From contig CAYJLI010000016.1 of the NCBI GenBank assembly GCA_964371155.1, positions 1 through 41,932 of the forward strand: DNA of 41,932 nucleotides. Direction: 5' to 3'. Below the pieces are notes generated by a model. It did not search any database, was not told where the DNA came from, and saw only the letters and a program-made list of their open reading frames with translations. The stretch comes from CAYJEQ01 sp964371155 (GTDB lineage Bacteria > Bacillota > Clostridia > Oscillospirales > Ruminococcaceae). Each line of letters begins with the position of its first letter. The stretch's first letter is position 1. This document shows positions 17,141 through 24,123 of this stretch, one piece after another. The translations under genes were made by a program, and so were the position numbers.

Positions 17141-18405
17141 TCGCCCCCCTTGACCCATAGTACAGGGTCTTCGATTTTCCCGCTGAGTGCACTTACCGCC
17201 GCAGTCATCGGGCTTGATAGATAGAGGTAGCTATTTTTATTTCCCATTCTCCCTTTGAAATTGCGGTTGGCTGTGGAAAGGCAGGTTTCGTCATCGCCGA
17301 GTATTCCGCCTATTACGCCAGCACAAGGGCCACAGCCCGGGTGGCTGACTATACAACCTGCATCAAGTAGGGTAGTGATAATTCCCTCTTCTATGGCACT
17401 ACGGTAAACTTCATAGGAGGCAGGCACTATAATGGTACGCACTGCCACCTGCTTTCCTTTAAGTATCGTGGCAACCTGTCTTAAATCGTCAAGTCGTCCA
17501 TTTGTACAAGCACCCACAAATACTTGATGGATTTCGGTTCCGATTTTTTCTTTTACCGTTGCATATTCATCAACGGTATGTGGACATGCAAGCCCTGGGA
17601 CTATATCATCTAAGCAATATGTAAGCTCTTGTTTATAAACTGCATCCTCATCCGCCCAAACTGCCTGCCAGTCTCTTGCTTTTCCCTTTTGTTTCATTAA
17701 AGCGAGGGTTTCTTCGTTTGGTTTAAATGCCGCATTCTTTGCACCCATCTCAATGCCCATATTGCAAAGTGTCATTCGTTCTGCGAGGGTCATACGCTCA
17801 GCAGCTTCTCCATGAAATTCCACCGAACAATAATCCGCTCCGTCACTTTTTATATCTCCGATTATCTTTAAGATAAGATCTTTTGCCACCACGCCCGATT
17901 TAAAATTACCGTGAAGATTAATTTTGATAGTTTCGGGTACACGAAGCCATATATCACCCGTCGCCCAAACTGCCGCCATCTCACTTCTGCCTATACCAAC
18001 AGCAAAGGCTCCACTTGAACCTGCTGTGCAGGTGTGGCTATCGGTTCCAACAATAATGCTGCCGGGTAGGGCATATCCCTCCTGCACCATTATTTGATGA
18101 CACACTCCACCTCGGTCGGTCAGATCGTAGTAATTTCTTACTCCCTGCTGTTTTGCAAATTTTCGCACGGACTTTTGAGCATTTGCATTTCCCGCAGTGC
18201 CTGCTGGAACAGTGTGATCCATTACAAGCACTAAGCGATTTGGGTCAAATACAGTTGGTTTTGAAAATTGAGAAAAAGTTTTTATCACTGCAAAGGCATT
18301 CTCATGGCTTAGGCAAAAATTAGGTTTTACTATCGCAATTTCCCCAGCAATCAGCTCATGCCCCACTGCATTTCCCAACACTTTTTCTGCAAAAGTTTTC
18401 CCCAT
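17137..18405 (-). CDS. Aconitase-superfamily hydro-lyase large subunit (pair 2)
   Basis: A LeuC/homoaconitase-like [4Fe-4S] subunit, 422 residues. Cluster ligands are C300 (ACTNGR), C358 and C361 (HPGCGPC); the GTDSHTC motif (about 120-126) is also intact. It catalyses addition or removal of water on a di- or tricarboxylic acid together with the small subunit at 16649. It lies 20 bp after the lyase gene. The family includes isopropylmalate isomerase, homoaconitase, mesaconate hydratase and dimethylmaleate hydratase; the context with an isocitrate-lyase-type enzyme favours catabolism. Confidence 0.92.
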   Translation of the reverse strand: MGKTFAEKVLGNAVGHELIAGEIAIVKPNFCLSHENAFAVIKTFSQFSKPTVFDPNRLVLVMDHTVPAGTAGNANAQKSVRKFAKQQGVRNYYDLTDRGGVCHQIMVQEGYALPGSIIVGTDSHTCTAGSSGAFAVGIGRSEMAAVWATGDIWLRVPETIKINLHGNFKSGVVAKDLILKIIGDIKSDGADYCSVEFHGEAAERMTLAERMTLCNMGIEMGAKNAAFKPNEETLALMKQKGKARDWQAVWADEDAVYKQELTYCLDDIVPGLACPHTVDEYATVKEKIGTEIHQVFVGACTNGRLDDLRQVATILKGKQVAVRTIIVPASYEVYRSAIEEGIITTLLDAGCIVSHPGCGPCAGVIGGILGDDETCLSTANRNFKGRMGNKNSYLYLSSPMTAAVSALSGKIEDPVLWVKGGE

Positions 18406-18425
18406 TTCTCCTCCTTTTGCAACGA

Positions 18426-19319
18426 CTATCCGCCGTAGCGAGCCTGTAATTCAGTTGTATCGAGATATTCTTTTTCAAGTTCTTTGAGTTTTGGTAGTCC
18501 TATCATATCAGTAAACTGGCTAAATGCGTAGGAAGTGGGTTGTAGGTTAACTATTTCGCCCTGCTCCATGATGTGGCGATATGTATTTTCGAGTGTATAT
18601 GCCACGCTCATCAGCGAGGCAACCGGCACACTTACACGAGCCGCACCCCATGAAGCTATCTTTTCGATGCTTGGTGTGGGACTTTTTCCTCCGTGTAGTA
18701 AGTTTATGCTCACGGGTGCATCAATCGACTGGATAACACGCTTTATGTCGTCCTCTGCTTGTGGAGCTTCTACAAAAATTAGCGTAGCACCTGCTTTGGC
18801 ATAGGCATTTCCTCGTTTTATCGCTTCCTCAACACCTGCCACGGCAATTGCATCGGTACGTGCATTTATTACAAAATCAGGGTCGCTTTTAGCGGCAACA
18901 GCAGCTTCTATTTTTTTAACTGCTTCGGAAATTGGAATAATCTGCTTGCCTCCCATATGACCACATCTTTTTGGGAATACTTGGTCTTCAAGGTTTACAC
19001 CTGCTGCACCTACTGCTTCAAATTCTTTAACAGCATAATAAAGATTAATTGCATTTCCAAATCCTGTATCACCATCAGCCATAACAGGAATGTCCACCGC
19101 TTCACAAATACGGCGAGTGAGGTCTGCCATCTGAGTCAGTGTCAAAATCCCCATATCGGGCATACCCAAATAGCTTGCCGCAAGCCCAAAACCCGAAGCC
19201 TGAACAGCCTTTACTCCAGCTTTTTCAGCCATTTTTGCACTCAGGGCATCGTATACACCTGGCATAATTAGAATTTTTGGGTCTAAGATTAGCTGTTTTA
19301 GTCTTGTAGTTTTTTTCAT
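18426..19319 (-). CDS. Isocitrate lyase/PEP mutase superfamily lyase
   Basis: A cytosolic Mg-dependent C-C lyase of 297 residues with the TIM-barrel motifs of the superfamily: MADGDTGFGN (D82, D84 metal site), LEDQ (E111) and KRCGH with the catalytic C119. The catalytic Cys marks it as a lyase (methylisocitrate, dimethylmalate or similar) rather than a phosphonomutase. Size and motifs fit methylisocitrate lyase or 2,3-dimethylmalate lyase, both of which release pyruvate. It stands between the two hydro-lyase pairs, with AAGGAG before the start. The true substrate is unknown. Confidence 0.92.
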   Translation of the reverse strand: MKKTTRLKQLILDPKILIMPGVYDALSAKMAEKAGVKAVQASGFGLAASYLGMPDMGILTLTQMADLTRRICEAVDIPVMADGDTGFGNAINLYYAVKEFEAVGAAGVNLEDQVFPKRCGHMGGKQIIPISEAVKKIEAAVAAKSDPDFVINARTDAIAVAGVEEAIKRGNAYAKAGATLIFVEAPQAEDDIKRVIQSIDAPVSINLLHGGKSPTPSIEKIASWGAARVSVPVASLMSVAYTLENTYRHIMEQGEIVNLQPTSYAFSQFTDMIGLPKLKELEKEYLDTTELQARYGG

Positions 19320-19335
19320 GAAATTTCTCCTTATA

Positions 19336-19827
19336 TTATTTTAGTATATAATCGCCCCGTTCTTGTAAAAACGAAACTAAACCACCGCTTGAGAGTACCT
19401 GTTGCATAATGGGAGGAAATTTCTGGCACTGAATTTTCAGCTCATCATTTACAGTAATAATGCCATTTTCCATATCCACTGAAATGCTGTCGCCCATTTT
19501 TATTTTACTTGTGTCACAAACCAAAGCCGGTAATCCTATATTTATTGCGTTGCGATAGAAAATCCTTGCGAATGATGGTGCTATTACTGCCGATATTCCT
19601 GAGTGCTTTAAAGCTATCGGTGCTTGCTCACGAGAAGAGCCACAACCAAAATTTTCTCCTGCTACTACAACATCCCCTTTAACAACACGCCCTCTAAATT
19701 CGGGGTCAATATCCTCCATGCAATGATCTACAAGGTCTTGGAAATTGAGAGTTTTGGTGTATTTACCCGCTATGATTACATCTGTGTTAACATCATCACC
19801 ATAGCGATGTGCTATTCCTTTGCTCAT
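19336..19827 (-). CDS. Aconitase-superfamily hydro-lyase small subunit (pair 1)
   Basis: A LeuD-like small subunit, 163 residues, the same length as that of pair 2. Motifs: GDDVNTDVIIAGKY, NFGCGSSREQAP, FARIFYRNAINIGLP. The frame is open 46 codons further upstream, but that extension has no homology-like features and lies in a hairpin-rich spacer. The ATG at 19827 follows GGAG at good spacing and matches the family N-terminus (MSKGIAHRYGDDVNTD). It pairs with the large subunit at 20004 in spite of the 176-bp gap, and is 16 bp ahead of the lyase gene. Confidence 0.9.
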   Translation of the reverse strand: MSKGIAHRYGDDVNTDVIIAGKYTKTLNFQDLVDHCMEDIDPEFRGRVVKGDVVVAGENFGCGSSREQAPIALKHSGISAVIAPSFARIFYRNAINIGLPALVCDTSKIKMGDSISVDMENGIITVNDELKIQCQKFPPIMQQVLSSGGLVSFLQERGDYILK

Positions 19828-20005
19828 ACTAATGCTCCATTCCGCCGCTCTGCGTCGACACAAAATAAAGATTAATTTACTCTTATCCGCAGAGTGTAGG
19901 AATGATAAGAGCGTTTTTGTGCATAGGGACGGCAGTGAGCAAAGCGAATGAACCGTCCTGCACACCCACCCTGCGTGGGATTCAGTTTGAAATCTGCTTC
20001 AAACT
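19828..20005 (-). promoter_or_regulatory. Hairpin-rich spacer between the two subunit genes of hydro-lyase 1
   Basis: The spacer carries several inverted repeats: AGTTTGAA/TTCAAACT (19984-19991/19998-20005, over the upstream stop codon), CCCAC/GTGGG (19965-19969/19975-19979), GGACGG/CCGTCC (19927-19932/19953-19958), CTCTTATC/GATAAGAG (19880-19887/19904-19911) and CTCTGCG/CGCAGAG (19848-19854/19888-19894). The last two stems cross and so cannot form together in a simple fold. Confidence 0.6.
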
Positions 20006-21221
20006 AAATTGCATCCCTTGGGTCTGTAATACAGCCTTTTAGTGCCGCCAGCACAGCAGTCTGAGGTGATGCAAGGTAAATTTCCGCCTTATTGTTACCC
20101 ATTCTGCCTAAAAAGTTCCTATTTGTGGTAGAGATAATTCTTTCGCCATCGGCGGGCACTCCGCCAAGTGTTCCCACACATAAACCGCATCCTGGGGTAA
20201 CAATTGCCACTCCTGCTGTAATCAAATCGGTTATATATCCCATCTCAATAGCAGCTTTCATCACTAAATCCGAGGCAGGGCAGACAATCATTCTCGTACC
20301 TTTTGCAAGAGTTTTTCCTCTTAATATATCAGCCGCTATTTTTATATCGCTGAGTCTGCCATTGGTACAGCTTCCTATGTAGACAAGGTCTATTTTCCTT
20401 CCAGCCACTTCATTTACAGGGCAAACATTATCCACAGTGTGAGGACATGCAAGCACTGGCACAATATCTTCCGCTTTATAATGAAGTTCTTTTGCATATT
20501 TTGCATCGGAGTCGGGCATTAAGTTAATATCTGTAATCGCCGGAATAAACACACCGCTCTTGCCACCCATTTCTATCGTCATATTGCAGATGGTAATTGC
20601 CTCTTCCTTGCTTAAACGAGCAAACCCCTCACCATGGAATTCAACAGCTTTATAATTTGCGCCATCACTTCCAATGTCACCTATTATTGTAAGTATAATA
20701 TCTTTCGCACCTACACCATCGGGCAGTTTACCCTCAAGTGTAATCTTAATTGTTTCGGGAACTTTAAGCCATGTTTTACCCGTTAATAATACACCGCCTA
20801 AATCCGTAGAGCCCACACCTGTGGAAAAAGCTCCAACGGCGCCATATGAGCAGGTATGCGAGTCCGCTCCAAGCACTATATCGCCCTCTTTGGCACGATT
20901 ATCCTCAATCATTTTCTGATGGCACACTCCTGCATTGTGGTCGTATAGCACACAGTTTTTCTCCTCAGCGAATTTTCTCATCCTTTGATGAAGATTTGCT
21001 ATTCTTTCGTTTGGGCAGGGCACCGCATGGTCTATCACCAAGACAGTACTATTGGGTTTTGCTAATTTTTGTCCCCCCATCTGCTCAAATGCTTGAATTG
21101 CAATTGGTGCAGTAGTGTCCGACGCCATTGCAACATCTACCTCTACCACTACACAATCGTTTTCATATGCAGGCTTGCCAGTATGTCGCTCAATTACTTT
21201 TTGGACAAAAGTATATCCCAT
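20004..21221 (-). CDS. Aconitase-superfamily hydro-lyase large subunit (pair 1)
   Basis: A LeuC-like [4Fe-4S] hydro-lyase subunit, 405 residues. Cluster ligands are C285 (GSCTNGR), C345 and C348 (PGCGLC); GADSHTC lies at about 118-124. It is clearly different from the large subunit of pair 2, so the operon encodes two separate hydro-lyases. GGAG precedes the ATG, and an inverted repeat resembling IclR-family operators lies just upstream (21237-21263). It is the first structural gene of the catabolic module. Confidence 0.92.
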   Translation of the reverse strand: MGYTFVQKVIERHTGKPAYENDCVVVEVDVAMASDTTAPIAIQAFEQMGGQKLAKPNSTVLVIDHAVPCPNERIANLHQRMRKFAEEKNCVLYDHNAGVCHQKMIEDNRAKEGDIVLGADSHTCSYGAVGAFSTGVGSTDLGGVLLTGKTWLKVPETIKITLEGKLPDGVGAKDIILTIIGDIGSDGANYKAVEFHGEGFARLSKEEAITICNMTIEMGGKSGVFIPAITDINLMPDSDAKYAKELHYKAEDIVPVLACPHTVDNVCPVNEVAGRKIDLVYIGSCTNGRLSDIKIAADILRGKTLAKGTRMIVCPASDLVMKAAIEMGYITDLITAGVAIVTPGCGLCVGTLGGVPADGERIISTTNRNFLGRMGNNKAEIYLASPQTAVLAALKGCITDPRDAI

Positions 21222-21236
21222 TCTTCGCTCCGTTCC

Positions 21237-21263
21237 GTAGTATGGAACGCCGTTTCATACTAC
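21237..21263 (-). promoter_or_regulatory. Candidate IclR-family operator before hydro-lyase 1
   Basis: Arms GTAGTATGGAAC and GTTTCATACTAC around GCC match as an inverted repeat at 11 of 12 positions. The core ATGGAAC-3-GTTTCAT resembles operators of IclR-family proteins such as KdgR (TGAAAC spaced from GTTTCA). It sits 16 bp before the start codon and next to the IclR gene. Confidence 0.6.
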
Positions 21264-21276
21264 TACTATAAAATCG

Positions 21277-21297
21277 AGAGGTTTATTACAAACCTCT
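21277..21297 (-). terminator. Hairpin after the IclR gene
   Basis: AGAGGTTT (21277-21284) pairs with AAACCTCT (21290-21297) across a five-base loop. On the minus strand a CGATTTTATAG stretch follows. It could end part of the IclR transcript before the catabolic genes. Confidence 0.5.
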
Positions 21298-21343
21298 TTT
21301 AATTTCACTCTTCGAAAATATACCGCAGATATTGGAAAGAATT

Positions 21344-22117
21344 TTAATGTTCTATGTAGCCCATATTACTCGATATTTCAGCAGCAGCTGATTTTAGAAT
21401 AGAGCCATATGTTTCCATTTTTTCATTCGGAAAAAGTACATTTGCACCCGAAACAGTTAAAGCTGCCATGATTTTCCCTGTGTGGTCATAAACGGGTGCT
21501 GCGACGGATGCTGTCATTTCATCACGCTCGGCAGAGGATAATGCATATCCACGCTCTCTGATTGACTGAAATTCCGCTCGCAAAATTTCTGGGTCGGTGA
21601 TAGTATTTTCCGCTAATTTTTCAAGTATATTTCGCTCTAAATAACCCTCTTGAAATTTTAAATCGCTATAAGCTAAGAGCACTTTCCCGGAAGCTCCGCA
21701 ATAAAGCGGTAGGGTAGCACCCATATATGAGTGGCGTCGAATATAGTGCGGCCCAGATACCTGTGCTATGCACACACGGTGATCATTCTGCCTAATATAG
21801 AGATTGCAGGTTTGACCGGATGTCTGCGCAACATTCTCCATTACATCATGGGCAACTCTCGCTAAGTCAAGATTTCCCAGTGCAATACTCGCAATATGTA
21901 TAATCGCAAATCCAAGCTGATATTCTCCCGTCAGTTCGTCCTGTTTTATAAATCCGCCCTGTTCAAGAGAGAGTAGAAGTCGATGAGTTGTGCTTTTAGC
22001 AAGGTCTACACGCCTGCTGATTTCACCTAAGGAAAGTGAACGATCACCTTGACCAAACGCTCGCAAAATTAGCATTGCGCGCTCAACTGCACGAACGCTT
22101 GAGCCATTATCTGCCAT
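21344..22117 (-). CDS. IclR family transcriptional regulator
   Basis: A regulator of 257 residues: an N-terminal winged HTH (about 8-65, SVRAVERAMLILRAFG and STTHRLLLSLEQGGF) and a C-terminal effector-binding GAF-like domain (about 80-250, with LPLYCGASGKVLLAY and SVAAPVYDHTGKIMAALTVSG). The start at 22117 has GGAGGGAG before it; an in-frame ATG at 22135 overlaps that site. It is first in line with the catabolic genes on the same strand and most likely represses or activates them in response to the acid substrate or an intermediate. Confidence 0.94.
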   Translation of the reverse strand: MADNGSSVRAVERAMLILRAFGQGDRSLSLGEISRRVDLAKSTTHRLLLSLEQGGFIKQDELTGEYQLGFAIIHIASIALGNLDLARVAHDVMENVAQTSGQTCNLYIRQNDHRVCIAQVSGPHYIRRHSYMGATLPLYCGASGKVLLAYSDLKFQEGYLERNILEKLAENTITDPEILRAEFQSIRERGYALSSAERDEMTASVAAPVYDHTGKIMAALTVSGANVLFPNEKMETYGSILKSAAAEISSNMGYIEH

Positions 22118-22173
22118 AAGCTCCCTCCGTCCCATTGTACAGAATTCTATTCCAAATTACATTTATTAACATT

Positions 22174-22203
22174 ACTTTAACGTATACACTAATTAGTTGT
22201 CAA
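22174..22203 (-). promoter_or_regulatory. Predicted sigma-A promoter of the IclR gene
   Basis: On the minus strand, TTGACA (22203-22198) and TAAAGT (22179-22174) are separated by 18 bases. The spacer contains the perfect palindrome ACTAATTAGT (22188-22197), a possible autoregulatory site. The -35 is a perfect match and the -10 matches four of six. Confidence 0.5.
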
Positions 22204-22371
22204 CATTAAATATTATTTTTGTTAATATATCCCATTTTATTTGTAAATGTATGGTGAATGTGTATAAGGGGCTGGTAGGGGGAATTAGCGGTAGCTACTA
22301 TTTTTTATGGCAGATAGAGCGAAACAGATAATAGAGATAGCCTCTAAGATGCCGACCACCTGACCGCAATA

Positions 22372-22615
22372 GACCACTATTTGACTACTACCCACCCCAA
22401 AACATCAAAAAAGCCTGTAATTCCTCTTTGGTGAGCAATTACAGGCTTTTATTTATCGCCTATTAATCTGTGAATAACCACCGCAAATTAGTTAAACAGC
22501 CACTTTATAAAACCACGCCATACGCCTCCGACGGTGAGGGTCGTGCGTTTAAGCTTTATTAGGCATAACAGCAATGCTTGGGGATGTATATTGGCCTCGA
22601 ATATTTTAAAATTGT
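22372..22615. repeat. Dispersed 244-bp repeat, copy B
   Basis: The direct-repeat partner of 76-319: equal in length by eye, in the same orientation, with the conserved hairpin AAGCCTGTAATT/AATTACAGGCTT and the conserved block GCCACTTTATAAAAC...GTTTAAG. Loop bases and the middle part differ most. It lies upstream of the IclR gene, so the two copies bracket the peptide and organic-acid regions. Confidence 0.85.
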
Positions 22616-22924
22616 GGAGGTGGTGAGTTTTGCAATTATTTGAAATGATGTAATAGGTTGATATTTTTTTACAAAAAAAGGTATCTTGTTGTAATCCAAA
22701 TTGCTATTTTGGCTAAAAATATTGATTTTATGGGGAATAATACATTGCACAACCGCCGAATTTGGTATACAATGTATATAGGGACTTTTCGCAATTTTAC
22801 TGGTAGAAGCATAATAAATTAACATCTTATAATTATCAGTTTAATTTAAATCCATACTTATTTTTTAAAAAAGATATTTTCCTAAACTTTGAACAAAATA
22901 GTGGTTTTCTTTGTATCCACTAAA

Positions 22925-22939
22925 TTAAGTGCCACTTAA
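22925..22939. promoter_or_regulatory. 15-bp perfect palindrome before the HD-GYP gene
   Basis: TTAAGTG-C-CACTTAA lies 33 bp before the start codon, where an operator could act. No cognate regulator is known. Confidence 0.4.
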
Positions 22940-22972
22940 AATATAACTACAATAGCTATATGGAGTACTACT

Positions 22973-24025
22973 ATGAAAAAAATAATGATTATTGATGATA
23001 ATATCACCAACTTAAACATCGCACGGAAAGCATTGTGCGATGAATATAGTGTTGTTCTCATCAAAGATGCTAAAATGGTGCTTGCTGAAATACCGAATAC
23101 GAAGCCTGATTTGATTTTGCTCGATGTAGAAATGCCCGAGCTCAGTGGCTTTGAAGTAATAGAAAAGATAAAAGACGAACTGCCTGAACCATATAAAAGC
23201 ATCCCCGTTATTTTCCTAACCGCTAAAGACGATGGTGTCAGTGAATTTCAGGGGCTTAATTTAGGCGCTGTTGACTATGTGAGAAAGCCTTTTTCTGCCG
23301 CACTTCTTAAAAAGAGAGTGGAGCTTCATCTGAAACTACATAGTTATAATACCGACCTTAAGAGAATGGTTAAAGAGCAGGTAGCACATATAGAAGAACT
23401 GCAATATGCCGTTGTATATGCTATGTCCGAAATGGTGGAAAGACGAGACCACACCACGGGTGGTCATATTTTGCGTACGAGTGAATACCTAAAGGCACTT
23501 ATGAAACAATTAATCAAAGATTCCCCATACTCGCAGGAGCTTTCCGCTTATGATTTAGATATGTATTGTTATGCGGCTCAGATGCATGATGTGGGCAAGA
23601 TTTGTATTTCGGACCAGATACTGCTCAAAGAAGGTAAACTAACGAGCGAAGAATATGACATTATGAAAAAGCACACGAGCTTTGGTTGGGATATAATTAT
23701 TTCCTCGGTAAAAGATGTGCACAACTTCACATTTTTAGAGCTTGCAGCGATGTTTGCAATTTCTCATCACGAAAAATGGAATGGCACGGGATACCCAAAA
23801 GGACTAAAAGAGCAAGCTATTCCCATTGGTGGTAGAATGCTTGCTATTGCCGATGCCTATGACGCTATTATCTCAAAACGCCCATATAAAGCGGCAAAAA
23901 CTCACAATGAAGCGGTAGAAATAATTGTGAAAGACAGCGGTCAGCATTTCGACCCCTTTATGGTGAATGCTTTTGTAGCTGTATCCGATGAGTTTGAAGA
24001 AATTTCTAAAATTAATGCAGAGTAA
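22973..24025 (+). CDS. Response regulator with HD-GYP output domain
   Basis: A cytoplasmic protein of 350 residues: a receiver domain (about 1-122; acidic pocket IIDD at 8-9, phospho-acceptor D51 in LLDVEMPE, late K in VRKPF) joined by a helix to an HD-GYP phosphodiesterase domain (about 145-340). Metal-site H205-D206 (MHDVGK) and GTGYP (271-275) are intact, so hydrolysis of cyclic di-GMP is likely. GGAG lies seven bases before the start. The large hybrid kinase follows 98 bp downstream on the same strand and is the probable phosphate source. Confidence 0.94.
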   Translation: MKKIMIIDDNITNLNIARKALCDEYSVVLIKDAKMVLAEIPNTKPDLILLDVEMPELSGFEVIEKIKDELPEPYKSIPVIFLTAKDDGVSEFQGLNLGAVDYVRKPFSAALLKKRVELHLKLHSYNTDLKRMVKEQVAHIEELQYAVVYAMSEMVERRDHTTGGHILRTSEYLKALMKQLIKDSPYSQELSAYDLDMYCYAAQMHDVGKICISDQILLKEGKLTSEEYDIMKKHTSFGWDIIISSVKDVHNFTFLELAAMFAISHHEKWNGTGYPKGLKEQAIPIGGRMLAIADAYDAIISKRPYKAAKTHNEAVEIIVKDSGQHFDPFMVNAFVAVSDEFEEISKINAE

Positions 24026-24123
24026 TTCTTGCGCTTGCTTAGTTTTTAAATAATAGTCTAAGCACTCCTGCAAAATAGCAGTAGCCCATCTGTAAATCTT
24101 CACTAATAGAATGGAGAGTATTT

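Larger units (their letters stand above)
22204..22972. other. Intergenic region carrying repeat copy B
   Basis: No gene is supported in this gap between the divergent IclR and HD-GYP genes. It holds repeat copy B (22372-22615) followed by about 300 bases of AT-rich DNA. The palindrome at 22925-22939 lies before the HD-GYP gene. A minus-strand frame of 88 codons over the repeat has no credible ribosome site or protein character. Confidence 0.65.

Noticed and set aside
19828..19965. N-terminal extension of the pair 1 small subunit by 46 codons
   Set aside because: The extension has no family features, lies in a hairpin-rich spacer, and a well-spaced GGAG precedes the ATG at 19827.
16649..21221. 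Leucine biosynthesis leuCD genes
   Set aside because: Both hydro-lyase pairs resemble LeuCD, but there is no leuA or leuB, and they surround a C-C lyase and an importer under an IclR gene. A catabolic role fits better.
22559..22825. Minus-strand 88-codon reading frame
   Set aside because: It overlaps repeat copy B, has low-complexity AT-driven content and no ribosome site or recognisable domain.
22616..22972. c-di-GMP riboswitch before the HD-GYP gene
   Set aside because: The conserved GEMM-type core words are not present in this AT-rich leader.
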